A stretch of DNA of 64,000 nucleotides from contig NZ_ADKM02000130.1 in assembly GCF_000178155.2 (NCBI RefSeq), positions 161,162 to 225,161 on the forward strand, in the 5' to 3' direction. Made by a program: the position numbers and the translations under genes. The stretch is from Hominimerdicola alba 8 (GTDB lineage Bacteria; Bacillota; Clostridia; Oscillospirales; Ruminococcaceae). Shown here piece after piece: positions 36,201 through 48,708 of this stretch (position 1 is its first letter; each line of letters opens with the position of its first letter). The notes below the pieces were generated by a model that saw only the letters and a list, made by a program, of their open reading frames with translations, searched no databases and was not told the DNA's origin.

Positions 36201-37157
36201 CTGGATATCTGCCTGAACCCTCTGGGCGTGCCTTCACGTATGAATATCGGTCAGGTGCTTGAAGTTCATCTTGGTATGGCTGCAAAGGCGCTTGGCTGGA
36301 AGATAATGACCCCTGTATTCGACGGCGCACACGAGGCTGATATCCGTGAGTGCTTCAAGATGGCACAGCAGAACTACCTCGAGCATAAGGACGATGAATT
36401 TGAGATCCACCCGATGGACGAAGTCATCAACCCCAATGCACTGAGCATGAGCGAAGACGGTAAGTTCACCGTTTACGACGGCAGAACAGGTGAGAAGTTC
36501 GATAACCGCGTTACCGTAGGTTACATGTACTACCTGAAACTCCACCATCTGGTCGATGATAAGATCCACGCACGTTCCGTTGGTCCTTACTCACTGGTAA
36601 CACAGCAGCCTCTCGGCGGTAAGGCACAGTTCGGCGGTCAGCGTTTCGGTGAGATGGAAGTTTGGGCGCTGGAAGCATACGGCGCTGCTTATACACTTCA
36701 GGAGATCCTGACTGTCAAGTCGGATGACCTGAACGGACGTGTCAAGACCTACGAGGCTATCGTCAAGGGTCAGAACGTTCCTAACCCGGGCGTTCCTGAG
36801 GCGTTCAAGGTGCTTATCAAGGAACTTCAGTCGCTCTGCCTTGATATCAAGGTGCTGAACATCAATAACGAAGAGATCGACCTCAAGCAGAAGTTCGATG
36901 ATGATGACGATCTGATCCCCACACACTACGCTGATGACAATACCAAGATGTCGGCTGAGAGTGAGGATTTCGGTGAAGGCTTCTCCGCTGAGGACGAGGA
37001 CGGTACTTCCGAACTGGATCGCGGTGATCTGGACGATTACGGCAGCAGCGGTGATGACGATTACAGCTACGGCGACGGCAGCGGTGACGATGATGACGAT
37101 TATCTGCACGACAGCTACACAGGCGACGTTGAAGATGAAGATGACCTGTTTGAATAA
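33246..37157 (+). CDS. rpoB: RNA polymerase beta subunit
   Basis: A 1303-residue catalytic subunit. Standard regions are seen, including the rifampicin region [20 protein letters not shown] with [10 protein letters not shown], and GRHGNKGV near the C terminus. The ATG at 33246 is used; AAGGAG lies 11 bases before it. The last 87 residues (about 1217-1303) are an unusual acidic tail with 37 Asp/Glu and 2 Lys/Arg, after the conserved [15 protein letters not shown] end ([11 protein letters not shown]). Followed by rpoC after 139 bases. Confidence 0.98.
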   Translation: MVNVKDVRLGKNTRKSFAKINEVLEMPNLIEVQKNSYQWFLDEGLKEVFRDVSSITDYNGNLELTFVGYRFDENSKYTIAECKARDATYAVPLRVTARLNNLETGEIKESEVFMGEFPKMTDSGTFVINGAERVIVSQLVRSPGVYYAFDKDKTGKDLFKTTVIPNRGAWLEYEMDSNDVVYVRIDKNRKIPITTFIRALGFGTNEEIEATFGVDERLTQTIMQKDQTANREEALLQVYQKLRPGEPPTVESSETHLNNLFFDAKRYDLSRFGRYKYNKKLGVGSRLVGHKLTRAVVAPMTGEVLAEEGDLINYEKAMEIETAGVKEAFVSVEVKEYETAPTGETVTRMVDKEVKIIGSGMVDMQAYVDFDPAECGINEKVSFAVLKEILESTDDEEELKETIRTRADELVPKHIVIDDIVATVSYFLNLCDGVGTVDDIDHLGNRRIRSVGELLQNQFRIGFTRMERVIRERMNIQSQDSEVVTPAALINIRPITAAIREFFGSSPLSQFMDQNNPLAELTHKRRLSALGPGGLSRDRAGFEVRDVHYTHYGRMCPIETPEGPNIGLISYLASFARINKYGFIEAPYRRVDKETGVVTDEVVYMTADVEDNFMVAQANEPLTEDHKFARAKVNGRYRDQILEIENEKIDFMDVSPKMVVSVATACIPFLENDDANRALMGSNMQRQAVPLLKTESPIVGTGMEYKACIDSGVAVVSTKAGVVESVDADKIVVREDDGNMHTYELTKFKRSNAGTCTNQRPIVDKGERIEAHQIIGDGPATSNGELSLGKNALIGFMTWEGYNYEDAVLLNENLVKQDKYTSIHIEDLETEARDTKLGPEEITRDIPNVGEDALKDLDENGIIRIGAEVRSGDILVGKVTPKGETELTAEERLLRAIFGEKAREVRDNSLKVPHGEAGTIIEVRVFTRENCDELSPGVNMLVRCYIAQKRKISVGDKMAGRHGNKGVVSRILPQEDMPFLEDGTPLDICLNPLGVPSRMNIGQVLEVHLGMAAKALGWKIMTPVFDGAHEADIRECFKMAQQNYLEHKDDEFEIHPMDEVINPNALSMSEDGKFTVYDGRTGEKFDNRVTVGYMYYLKLHHLVDDKIHARSVGPYSLVTQQPLGGKAQFGGQRFGEMEVWALEAYGAAYTLQEILTVKSDDLNGRVKTYEAIVKGQNVPNPGVPEAFKVLIKELQSLCLDIKVLNINNEEIDLKQKFDDDDDLIPTHYADDNTKMSAESEDFGEGFSAEDEDGTSELDRGDLDDYGSSGDDDYSYGDGSGDDDDDYLHDSYTGDVEDEDDLFE

Positions 37158-37207
37158 GCAGGCAGACAAATAGTGCCGGCACTCATTCGGCAAAACAAAA
37201 GATCAGG

Positions 37208-37250
37208 GAAGAAGAGGCAGTCAGCGCCCACTGACGGCGCTGCGCTTCTT
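37208..37250 (+). promoter_or_regulatory. rpoB-rpoC intercistronic hairpin
   Basis: CAGCGCC (37222-37228) pairs with GGCGCTG (37236-37242). Flanking GAAGAAG and CTTCTT extend the stem. It may be an RNA processing or stability element. There is no T-run. Confidence 0.5.
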
Positions 37251-37296
37251 ACCTCTTACTTCTAAACTTCTTAATATCAAGGAAGGGGTATCGCTG

Positions 37297-40881
<3,585 letters not shown>

Positions 40882-40888
40882 AATATCG

Positions 40889-40917
40889 CTCCCTCGCTTA
40901 TGCGGGGGAGTTTTTTT
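40889..40917 (+). terminator. Rho-independent terminator of rpoB-rpoC
   Basis: CTCCCTCGC and GCGGGGGAG form a 9-base stem with loop TTAT, followed by seven T. Confidence 0.93.
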
Positions 40918-41032
40918 GTGGCTGTGATATCTGACATCACCGAAAAATAAAGCGAAACAGTAGATAATGTACACCCCGCCCGCAACTTTGGCAAAACGTT
41001 TTGTGTGAAGTGTCAAAATTATGTTAAGATGC

Positions 41033-41061
41033 TTGACAGATCGGATAAAGGAGTGTATAAT
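41033..41061 (+). promoter_or_regulatory. Sigma-A promoter of the str operon
   Basis: TTGACA (41033-41038) and TATAAT (41056-41061) with 17 bases between, about 50 bases before rpsL. Confidence 0.9.
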
Positions 41062-41117
41062 AGACAAGTACGCTGACAATAGGGTCAGTGTAACTATTTG
41101 ATGAAAGGAGAGAAATC

Positions 41118-41543
41118 ATGCCAACCTTTAACCAGTTAGTAAGAAAGGGCAGAAATGTACTTGCAGACAAGTCTACAGCTCCTGCACTTCAGAAGGGCTT
41201 CAATGCCAAGAAGAAGAGAGTTATCGATCAGAGCTGTCCTCAGAAGAGAGGCGTTTGCACCGTTGTAAGAACCGCTACTCCTAAGAAGCCTAACTCCGCA
41301 ATGAGAAAGGTAGCCAGAGTAAAGCTGACCAACGGCTACGAGGTAACTGCATACATTCCCGGCATCGGTCACAACCTTCAGGAGCACTCTGTTGTACTTA
41401 TCAGAGGCGGAAGAGTTAAGGACCTCCCTGGTGTAAGATACCACATCATCCGCGGTACTCTCGATGCACAGGGCGTTGCCAAAAGAATGCAGGCAAGATC
41501 CAAGTACGGCGCTAAGAAGCCTAAGGCAGGCGCTGCCAAGTAA
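41118..41543 (+). CDS. rpsL: 30S ribosomal protein S12
   Basis: A 141-residue decoding-centre protein. The streptomycin-relevant [11 protein letters not shown] loop and [13 protein letters not shown] are wild-type in sequence. GAAAGGAGAGAAATC precedes the ATG. It is the first gene of the str set rpsL, rpsG, fusA. Confidence 0.98.
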   Translation: MPTFNQLVRKGRNVLADKSTAPALQKGFNAKKKRVIDQSCPQKRGVCTVVRTATPKKPNSAMRKVARVKLTNGYEVTAYIPGIGHNLQEHSVVLIRGGRVKDLPGVRYHIIRGTLDAQGVAKRMQARSKYGAKKPKAGAAK

Positions 41544-41749
41544 GCTGAATGCTTGCTGAACATGGGACGATGTCCCGAAGATAATCAAAGGAATAACTCA
41601 TTGCCGCTAAAAGCGGAGACCACAGTTTTAGTGGAGTGATTAATATATATTAAGTAACTCTGCATGGAACTGACGGGGCTGTGACGCGATAAAACGTGGT
41701 CACAGAGCGAGTACCTATGAATTCATTATTTGTGAAGGAGGGAATTAAA
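41544..41749 (+). promoter_or_regulatory. rpsL-rpsG intercistronic leader with hairpins
   Basis: A 206-base spacer, long for this operon. GGGAC-GAT-GTCCC (41564-41576) and CTGTGAC (41679-41685) with GTCACAG (41699-41705) form clear stems. In E. coli, S7 represses its operon at the rpsL-rpsG spacer. A similar role here is inference. Confidence 0.45.
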
Positions 41750-42220
41750 GTGCCAAGAAGAGGTAGAGTTACTAAGAGAGATGTGCTCCAGGATCCTGTA
41801 TACAACAGCAAGCTGGTAACACGTCTGGTAAACAATATCATGCTCGACGGTAAGAAGGGTGTTGCCCAGAAGATCGTTTACGGAGCATTCGAGATCGTAG
41901 AGGAGAAGACAGGTCGTCCTGCACTCGAGGTCTTTGAAGAGGCTATGAACAACATCATGCCTGAGCTGGAGGTAAAGGCTCGCCGTGTCGGCGGTGCTAC
42001 CTATCAGGTACCTATGGAGGTTAGACCTGACAGAAGACAGACTCTGGGTCTGAGATGGATAACCAAGTATTCTCGTGAAAGACACGAAGATACCATGAAG
42101 GAAAAGCTGGCAGCTGAGATCCTCGACGCTCTTAACGGTGTTGGCGGTTCATGCAAGAAGCGTGACGACACACATAAGATGGCTGAAGCTAACAAGGCTT
42201 TCGCTCACTACAGATGGTAA
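41750..42220 (+). CDS. rpsG: 30S ribosomal protein S7
   Basis: A 156-residue 16S rRNA-binding assembly protein, starting at GTG (41750) with GAAGGAGGGAATTAAA upstream. This gives PRRGRV as the mature N terminus, the standard form and length. A longer frame from 41696 would be non-standard. fusA follows after 21 bases. Confidence 0.97.
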   Translation: MPRRGRVTKRDVLQDPVYNSKLVTRLVNNIMLDGKKGVAQKIVYGAFEIVEEKTGRPALEVFEEAMNNIMPELEVKARRVGGATYQVPMEVRPDRRQTLGLRWITKYSRERHEDTMKEKLAAEILDALNGVGGSCKKRDDTHKMAEANKAFAHYRW

Positions 42221-42241
42221 GAGTATAGAGGAGGATAAATC

Positions 42242-44320
42242 ATGGCAAGAGAATGCAAACTGCAGGATTACCGTAATATCGGTATCATGGCACATATCGA
42301 CGCCGGTAAGACAACTACTACCGAGCGTATCCTGTTCTATACCGGTGTTAACTATAAGCTCGGCGAAACCCATGACGGTGCTTCCACAATGGACTGGATG
42401 GCACAGGAGAAGGAGAGAGGTATAACCATCACTTCTGCTGCGACCACCTGCTACTGGAAGGGTCACAGACTTAACATTATAGATACTCCTGGTCACGTTG
42501 ACTTCACTGTTGAAGTTGAGAGATCACTGAGAGTACTCGACGGCTCCGTTACCGTTCTTTGCGCAAAGGGCGGCGTTGAGCCTCAGACTGAGACCGTTTG
42601 GCGTCAGGCTGATAACTATAAGGTACCAAGAATGGTATACGTCAATAAGATGGATATCATGGGTGCTGATTTCTATAACGTACTGAACATGCTTCACGAA
42701 AGACTTCAGTGCAACGCCGTTCCTGTACAGCTGCCTATCGGCGCTGAGGACGATTTCAAGGGCATCATCGACCTGCTCGAAATGAAGGCGTATATCTACT
42801 ACGATGATCTGGGCAAGGACATCAGATGCGAGGATATCCCCGCTGATATGATGGACAAGGCAGAACAGTACAGAGCTGATCTGATCGAACACCTTGCAGA
42901 AGTTGATGATGATCTCGCTGAGAAGTTCTTTGCTGATGAAGAGATCACTATCGACGAGATGAAGAAGGTAATAAGAAAGTCCACCATTGCTAATACAATG
43001 GTTCCTGTTTGCTGTGGTACTTCCTACAGAAACAAGGGCGTACAGAAGCTGCTGGACGCTATCGTTGACTATATGCCTTCTCCTATCGACGTTCCTCACA
43101 TCAAGGGCGTTAACCCCGACACAGGTGAGGAGTGCGAAAGAATTTCAGGCGATGACCAGCCTTTCGCTGCTCTCGCATTTAAGATCGCTACTGACCCGTT
43201 CGTTGGTAAGCTGGCATACTTCAGAGTTTACTCAGGTGTGCTGACCGCTGGTTCTACCGTTTATAACTCCACAAAGGATAAGGACGAGAGAATAGGCCGT
43301 ATCGTTCAGATGCACTCCAACGACAGAAAGGACATCGACACCATCTATGCAGGTGATATCGGTGCTGCTATCGGTCTTAAGAATACTACAACAGGTGATA
43401 CTCTCTGCGATGAGAAGAACCCTGTTATACTGGAATCCATGGAATTCCCTGAGCCTGTTATCCAGCTGGCTATCGAGCCTAAGACTAAGGCAGGTCAGGA
43501 GAAGATGGGTATCGCGCTGGCTAAGCTGGCTGAAGAAGACCCGACCTTCAGAACCTATACTTCTGAAGAAACAGGTCAGACCATTATCGCAGGTATGGGT
43601 GAGCTCCATCTGGAGATCATCGTTGACAGACTGCTGAGAGAGTTCAAGGTAGAAGCAAATGTTGGTGCTCCTCAGGTTTCTTATAAGGAAACTATCACTA
43701 AGGAAGCTAACGTTGACTACAAGTATGCTAAGCAGTCGGGTGGTAAGGGTCAGTATGGTCACGTTAAGATCAATGTTTACCCCAACGAGAGCGGTGCAGG
43801 CTACGAGTTTGTAAACAAGGTAGTCGGCGGCTCTATCCCCAAGGAGTATATCCCTGCTGTTGACGCAGGTATCAGGGGCGCTATGGAAAGCGGCGTACTC
43901 GCAGGCTTCCAGGTAGTTGACTGCAAGGTTGAACTGTATGACGGTTCTTACCACGAAGTTGACTCCTCTGAAATGGCGTTCAAGATCGCAGGCTCTATGG
44001 CATTCAAGGAGGCTATGAAGAAGGCTGCTCCTATAATCCTTGAGCCTATCATGAAGGTTTCTGTAATAGCACCTGATGATTATCTGGGTACTGTTATCGG
44101 TGACCTGAACTCCAGACGTGGTCAGATCCTCGGCCAGGAGCAGAGAACAGGTGCAGTTCAGGTTGATGCACTGGTTCCTCTGTCTGAGATGTTCGGCTAC
44201 TCCAACGATCTGCGTTCCAAGACTCAGGGTCGTGGTCAGTACGCTATGGAGCCTCACAGCTATACTCAGGTTCCTAAGAGCATTTCCGAGAAGATCATGA
44301 CTTCCAGAGCAAAGGATTGA
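42242..44320 (+). CDS. fusA: Elongation factor G
   Basis: A 692-residue translocation GTPase. G1 is [13 protein letters not shown]3 DTPGHVDF and G4 NKMD. Length and C terminus ([20 protein letters not shown]) are normal. GAGGAGGATAAATC precedes the ATG. It ends the rpsL-rpsG-fusA transcript; no terminator is visible before the tuf promoter. Confidence 0.98.
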   Translation: MARECKLQDYRNIGIMAHIDAGKTTTTERILFYTGVNYKLGETHDGASTMDWMAQEKERGITITSAATTCYWKGHRLNIIDTPGHVDFTVEVERSLRVLDGSVTVLCAKGGVEPQTETVWRQADNYKVPRMVYVNKMDIMGADFYNVLNMLHERLQCNAVPVQLPIGAEDDFKGIIDLLEMKAYIYYDDLGKDIRCEDIPADMMDKAEQYRADLIEHLAEVDDDLAEKFFADEEITIDEMKKVIRKSTIANTMVPVCCGTSYRNKGVQKLLDAIVDYMPSPIDVPHIKGVNPDTGEECERISGDDQPFAALAFKIATDPFVGKLAYFRVYSGVLTAGSTVYNSTKDKDERIGRIVQMHSNDRKDIDTIYAGDIGAAIGLKNTTTGDTLCDEKNPVILESMEFPEPVIQLAIEPKTKAGQEKMGIALAKLAEEDPTFRTYTSEETGQTIIAGMGELHLEIIVDRLLREFKVEANVGAPQVSYKETITKEANVDYKYAKQSGGKGQYGHVKINVYPNESGAGYEFVNKVVGGSIPKEYIPAVDAGIRGAMESGVLAGFQVVDCKVELYDGSYHEVDSSEMAFKIAGSMAFKEAMKKAAPIILEPIMKVSVIAPDDYLGTVIGDLNSRRGQILGQEQRTGAVQVDALVPLSEMFGYSNDLRSKTQGRGQYAMEPHSYTQVPKSISEKIMTSRAKD

Positions 44321-44347
44321 TTTTTGCAATTTTTTTCGTAAAAACTC

Positions 44348-44376
44348 TTGCAAAATCATAAATAATTTGGTATAAT
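44348..44376 (+). promoter_or_regulatory. Sigma-A promoter of tuf
   Basis: TTGCAA (44348-44353) and TATAAT (44371-44376) with 17 bases between. It gives tuf its own transcript apart from fusA. Confidence 0.85.
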
Positions 44377-44390
44377 AATACTACGGTATG

Positions 44391-44430
44391 TCAGACGATG
44401 CGTTCAGATACGCTGAACGCATATGTCTGA
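44391..44430 (+). promoter_or_regulatory. tuf leader stem-loop
   Basis: TCAGAC (44391-44396) and ATGCGTTCAG (44398-44407) pair with CTGAACGCAT (44413-44422) and GTCTGA (44425-44430). The 16-base stem begins about 8 bases after the predicted transcription start. It could stabilise the mRNA 5' end or serve control; no T-run follows. Confidence 0.65.
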
Positions 44431-44466
44431 GTAAACGAAAATTTATTTTTAAGGAGGAAAATTCCT

Positions 44467-45666
44467 ATGGCAAAGGCACATTTTGAAAGAACCAAGCCCC
44501 ACGTAAACATCGGTACCATCGGTCACGTTGACCACGGTAAGACTACTCTGACCGCTGCTATCACCAAGACACTGGCAATGAAGGGTCAGGCTAAGTTTGA
44601 GGCTTATGACATGATCGATAAGGCTCCTGAGGAGAGAGAGAGAGGTATCACAATCAATACCGCTCACGTTGAGTATGAGACTGATAAGAGACACTATGCT
44701 CACGTTGACTGCCCAGGCCACGCTGACTACGTTAAGAACATGATCACAGGTGCTGCTCAGATGGACGGCGCTATTCTGGTTTGTGCTGCTTCCGATGGCC
44801 CTATGGCTCAGACAAGAGAGCACATCCTGCTGGCTCGTCAGGTTGGCGTTCCTGCAATCGTTGTATTCATGAACAAGGCTGACCAGGTTGACGATCCTGA
44901 GCTTCTCGAGCTGGTTGAGATGGATATCAGAGATCTGCTGAGCTCTTATGATTTCCCTGGCGATGAAACTCCTATCATCACCGGTTCTGCACTGGCTGCA
45001 CTGAACGCTCCTGATGATCTGTCTGATCCAGCTTACAAGCCGATCCTTGATCTGATGGACGCTGTTGACGAGTACATTCCTACTCCTGAGAGAGATGACG
45101 CTAAGCCTTTCCTGATGCCTATCGAGGATACTATGACTATTTCCGGTCGTGGTACCGTTGTTACCGGTAGAGTTGAGAGAGGTGTCCTGAACACTGGTGA
45201 GACCGTTGAGATCGTTGGTCTGTCTGATGAGAAGCAGTCCACCGTTGTTACCGGTATCGAGATGTTCAGAAAGACTCTGGATTCCGCTATGGCTGGTGAT
45301 AACATCGGCGCTCTGCTGAGAGGTATCACCAGAGATCAGGTTGAAAGAGGTCAGGTTCTCTGCAAGCCCGGCTCCATTCATCCTCACATCAAGTTCAGCG
45401 GTCAGGTTTACGTTCTGAAGAAGGAAGAGGGCGGCCGTCATACTCCTTTCTTCAACAACTACAGACCTCAGTTCTATTTCAGAACAACTGACGTTACCGG
45501 TACTATCTCTCTGCCTGCTGACAAGGAGATGTGCATGCCTGGTGATAACGTAACTATGGACGTTGAGCTGATCACTCCTATCGCTATCGAGGAAGGTCTG
45601 CGTTTCGCTATCCGTGAGGGTGGCAGAACCGTAGGTTCCGGCGTTGTTACTGCTATCAACGAGTAA
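44467..45666 (+). CDS. tuf: Elongation factor Tu
   Basis: A 399-residue aminoacyl-tRNA-delivering GTPase. G1 is [10 protein letters not shown]3 DCPGHADY and G4 NKAD. The N terminus is [13 protein letters not shown] after the initiator Met. AAGGAGGAAAATTCCT precedes the ATG. Strong terminator follows at 45696. Confidence 0.98.
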   Translation: MAKAHFERTKPHVNIGTIGHVDHGKTTLTAAITKTLAMKGQAKFEAYDMIDKAPEERERGITINTAHVEYETDKRHYAHVDCPGHADYVKNMITGAAQMDGAILVCAASDGPMAQTREHILLARQVGVPAIVVFMNKADQVDDPELLELVEMDIRDLLSSYDFPGDETPIITGSALAALNAPDDLSDPAYKPILDLMDAVDEYIPTPERDDAKPFLMPIEDTMTISGRGTVVTGRVERGVLNTGETVEIVGLSDEKQSTVVTGIEMFRKTLDSAMAGDNIGALLRGITRDQVERGQVLCKPGSIHPHIKFSGQVYVLKKEEGGRHTPFFNNYRPQFYFRTTDVTGTISLPADKEMCMPGDNVTMDVELITPIAIEEGLRFAIREGGRTVGSGVVTAINE

Positions 45667-45695
45667 TCAACTGCTGATATAGCTATATGAATTTC

Positions 45696-45725
45696 AAGAC
45701 CGAGTCGCAAGGCTCGGTCTTTTTT
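45696..45725 (+). terminator. Rho-independent terminator of tuf
   Basis: AAGACCGAG (45696-45704) pairs with CTCGGTCTT (45713-45721), followed by a T-run. Confidence 0.93.
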
Positions 45726-45729
45726 ATGC

Positions 45730-45758
45730 TTGTAATGTGGGGAAAAATATGGTATAAT
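45730..45758 (+). promoter_or_regulatory. Sigma-A promoter of the GTPase-nuclease fusion
   Basis: TTGTAA (45730-45735) and TATAAT (45753-45758) with 17 bases between, directly after the tuf terminator. The leader to the ATG at 45860 is about 95 bases. Confidence 0.72.
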
Positions 45759-45859
45759 AGACTTAGTTCTTTCAATCAAAACAGATGGTGATTTTTCATA
45801 GCTGAAAGGTCGCTTCTTGTATCGGATAGAATGTCGAAAATTAAGGCGGGTTATATAAT

Positions 45860-48370
45860 ATGAACAAAAAGGCAGTAATCGGTATCCTAGCTCACGTTGA
45901 CTCTGGCAAGACCACTCTTTCGGAGGCGCTTCTTTATAAAAGCGGAGCCATACGTAAGCTGGGAAGGGTCGATCATAAGGACGCTTTCCTTGATAATAAT
46001 GCCATTGAACGTGATCGCGGTATAACAATATTCTCCAAGCAGGCAGTCTTTGAGTACGGCGGTGTAGGCTTCACTTTGTTAGACACTCCGGGACATGTTG
46101 ACTTTTCGGGCGAAACAGAGCGTACTTTGCAGGTCATAGATGCGGCGATACTTGTTGTCAGCGGCACCGACGGCGTGCAGTCCCATACCAAGACCCTCGC
46201 GCGTCTGCTTGACCGCTATGATATTCCCACTTTCATTTTCGTCAATAAAATGGATATGCCCGGCGCTCGTAAGGATTTTGTCATGAATTCCATCACTGCG
46301 TCGCTGGGCGACAGGTGCGTATCAATGGCACAGCCCGCCGATGAAAAAGCGGAAGCCCTCTCCCTCTGCACCGAAGAAATGATGGACGAATATCTCGAAA
46401 AGGGCGAGATCTCGGACACTAACATGATAAATGCCATCGCAGAACGCAGACTTATCCCCGTATGTTTCGGCTCTGCTCTCAAACTGGAGGGCATCGAGAA
46501 TCTTCTCGACTGTGTTGCAAGATACATTCCTCTGCCCGAAGAACAGTCTGATTTTGGCGCTAAAGTCTATAAAATATCCGATGACGGCGGCGCGCGCCTC
46601 ACCCACATGAAGATAACGGGCGGCAGTCTTTCGGTTCGCGATGCTGTCACATATCTTTCCCGTGATGGCGAAGAGGTCACCGAAAAAATCGGCAGAATTA
46701 GAGTTTACAGCGGTGAAAAGGCGAAAAATGCCGAGAAAGTCTGTCAGGGCGAAGTCTGCGCTGTGCCTGGTCTGACATCTATATTCGCAGGACAAGGTCT
46801 GGGTTTTGAGTCAACCGACACCGAGCAGATACTCGAACCTGTGCTGACATACCGCGTCATCGCGCCCGATGGAGTTGATGACCATACGATGCTTGGCAGA
46901 CTGAAAATACTCGAAGACGAAGACCCCACCATGACGGTCGCCTACAACGAGCAGCTGCACGAGATTACTGTTGCACTGATGGGCGAGGTGCAGGCTGAGG
47001 TGCTGCGCCGCATCGTCACCGAGCGCTTCGGAATGGATATAGAACTGGGTGAGGGTCGCATCGCCTACCGCGAAACTATCGCTGAACCTGTGGAGGGCGC
47101 GGGTCATTTCGAGCCGCTGCGCCACTATGCTGAAGTCCATCTGCGGCTTGAACCCCTCCCGCGCGGCAGCGGACTTGAGTTTGACAGCGATTGCAGCGAG
47201 GATATTCTGGGCAGAAATTGGCAGAGATTGATACTGACTCATCTGAAAGAGCGCATTCATCGCGGTGCGCTGACCTGTTCGCCCATAACTGATATGCGCA
47301 TCACCCTGACAGCAGGCCGCGCACACGTTAAGCATACTGAGGGCGGTGATTTCCGTCAGGCGACCTACCGCGCTGTCAGACAGGGTCTTCGCAAAGCGCG
47401 GAAAGTCCTGCTTGAACCTTACTATGCGTTCCGATTGGAGATACCTGCGGCGAATGTCGGTCGTGCGCTCACCGACCTCGACCGCATGGGCGCTAATACC
47501 GAGCCGCCCGAAACTGATGGCGAAAATGCCGTCATCACAGGCACCGCGCCTGTGTCAAAGCTGAGGTTCTACCACACCGATGTCGCGGGCTACACAAAGG
47601 GTCTGGGGCGGCTGAACTGTCGTGCGGCTGGCTATGACCTCTGCAACGAGCAGGAAAAGGTAGTGGCTGAAATAGCCTACGACCCTGACTCCGACCTGCG
47701 AAACACCGCAGATTCGGTTTTCTGCTCGCATGGGTCGGGACATATCATAGCATGGGACGAAGCTGACGAGTACATGCACGTCAGCCCCGAAACGGGCAGA
47801 AGGCAGTATCAGCAGGCTGAGGAAGTCCGTTCCCGCGCCGTTGATTTTGTCCGCAGGGCGGTCGAGGACGAGGAACTTATGGCGATATTCGAGCGAACCT
47901 ATGGCTCGATAAACCGCAAAAAACGGTATGCCATGCGCACCCCGAAAGAAGCCGCCAAAAGCAGGTCAAAGCCGCGCCCTGTCCCCACAGGACCCGAATA
48001 TCTTCTGGTGGACGGCTATAATATAATTTTCGCGTGGGACGAACTTAAAAAGTCCGCCGCGAAGAGCCTTGACCTCGCCAGAAGCCAGCTTATCAACCGC
48101 CTCAGCAGTTTTCAGGGCTGTCGCGGGTGCGAACTTATCATTGTTTTTGATGCCTACAGGGTCAAAGAGCCTGAGCATATCGACAAAGCAGGCAGTGTCA
48201 GCGTGGTCTACACCAAAGAGGCTGAAACTGCCGACACCTACATCGAACGCACTGCACACCAATTGGCGAAAGAGCATCGCGTCACAGTGGCGACCTCTGA
48301 CGGACTTGAACAGGTCATAATCATGGGCGGCGGCGCACGCCGAATGTCTGCCTCCGACCTAAAACACTAA
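45860..48370 (+). CDS. TetM-like ribosomal GTPase fused to a YacP/Rae1-type NYN nuclease domain
   Basis: An 836-residue protein of two parts. Residues 1 to about 690 form an EF-G/TetM-type translational GTPase: G1 AHVDSGKTTL (11-20), G3 [11 protein letters not shown]4 NKMD (129-132), then domains II to V. Residues 713-836 form a NYN/PIN domain of the YacP type, with acidic residues Asp718 (VDGYN), Asp764 (FDAY), Asp792 (TAD) and Asp814 (TSDG). YacP in Bacillus is Rae1, a ribosome-associated mRNA endonuclease. The fusion suggests GTP-dependent ribosome binding that brings a nuclease to the A site; this is inference. In-frame coding continues after the TAA for 21 codons to 48436, so the C-terminal helix may be truncated. 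Tetracycline protection is possible but not shown. Confidence 0.85.
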   Translation: MNKKAVIGILAHVDSGKTTLSEALLYKSGAIRKLGRVDHKDAFLDNNAIERDRGITIFSKQAVFEYGGVGFTLLDTPGHVDFSGETERTLQVIDAAILVVSGTDGVQSHTKTLARLLDRYDIPTFIFVNKMDMPGARKDFVMNSITASLGDRCVSMAQPADEKAEALSLCTEEMMDEYLEKGEISDTNMINAIAERRLIPVCFGSALKLEGIENLLDCVARYIPLPEEQSDFGAKVYKISDDGGARLTHMKITGGSLSVRDAVTYLSRDGEEVTEKIGRIRVYSGEKAKNAEKVCQGEVCAVPGLTSIFAGQGLGFESTDTEQILEPVLTYRVIAPDGVDDHTMLGRLKILEDEDPTMTVAYNEQLHEITVALMGEVQAEVLRRIVTERFGMDIELGEGRIAYRETIAEPVEGAGHFEPLRHYAEVHLRLEPLPRGSGLEFDSDCSEDILGRNWQRLILTHLKERIHRGALTCSPITDMRITLTAGRAHVKHTEGGDFRQATYRAVRQGLRKARKVLLEPYYAFRLEIPAANVGRALTDLDRMGANTEPPETDGENAVITGTAPVSKLRFYHTDVAGYTKGLGRLNCRAAGYDLCNEQEKVVAEIAYDPDSDLRNTADSVFCSHGSGHIIAWDEADEYMHVSPETGRRQYQQAEEVRSRAVDFVRRAVEDEELMAIFERTYGSINRKKRYAMRTPKEAAKSRSKPRPVPTGPEYLLVDGYNIIFAWDELKKSAAKSLDLARSQLINRLSSFQGCRGCELIIVFDAYRVKEPEHIDKAGSVSVVYTKEAETADTYIERTAHQLAKEHRVTVATSDGLEQVIIMGGGARRMSASDLKH

Positions 48371-48436
48371 GTCGAAGCCTCCGAAAGGGCTGTGCGTGAG
48401 TATATCGACAAGCTGAACTCCAAGCGAATGAAGTGA
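48371..48436 (+). pseudogene. Detached C-terminal tail of the GTPase-nuclease fusion
   Basis: Directly after TAA (48368-48370) the same frame reads VEASERAVREYIDKLNSKRM and one Lys, then TGA. This is an amphipathic helix like the one after the SARE-type motif in YacP proteins. Replacing TAA by GAA would restore an unbroken family-like end. The rest of the gap to 48620 holds no gene I can support; a lone TATAAT is at 48536. Confidence 0.6.
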
Positions 48437-48619
48437 CCGAAAATTGCGGCGAATTTTGTTAGAAAATTCATTTCTTAACAAAACGTTTACAAACATCTAG
48501 TCACTTCGGGTGATGTGCGGCGGGTGAATATGGTGTATAATACATACATAAGATACAGAGAACAATGTATCACTTAATTATGAAATTACCATCTTTTAAC
48601 CCGACTTTATAAAATCAAG

Positions 48620-48667
48620 ATCGAACTCAAGAGTCTTGTCGAGGACTTTTGAGTTCGATTTTGTTTT
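48620..48667 (+). terminator. Rho-independent terminator
   Basis: A 16-base stem from ATCGAACTCAA plus GAGTC to GACTT plus TTGAGTTCGAT, followed by TTTGTTTT. It would end transcripts from the GTPase-nuclease gene. Confidence 0.88.
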
Positions 48668-48672
48668 GCACG

Positions 48673-48708
48673 AAAAAAGGACTGTCCTCTATGAACAGTC
48701 CTTTTCTC
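48673..48708. terminator. Bidirectional terminator at the dockerin gene end
   Basis: AAAAGGACTGT (48675-48685) pairs with ACAGTCCTTTT (48695-48705). T-runs follow in both directions, so it serves the minus-strand dockerin gene and backs up the plus-strand terminator. Confidence 0.88.

Noticed and set aside
43232..44359. 375-codon antisense frame opposite fusA
   Set aside because: Shadow frame created by biased codons of EF-G.
44449..45441. 330-codon antisense frame opposite tuf
   Set aside because: Shadow frame created by biased codons of EF-Tu.
45860..48370. Naming the GTPase as a tetracycline resistance gene
   Set aside because: TetM-like architecture alone does not show resistance, and the nuclease fusion points to another role.
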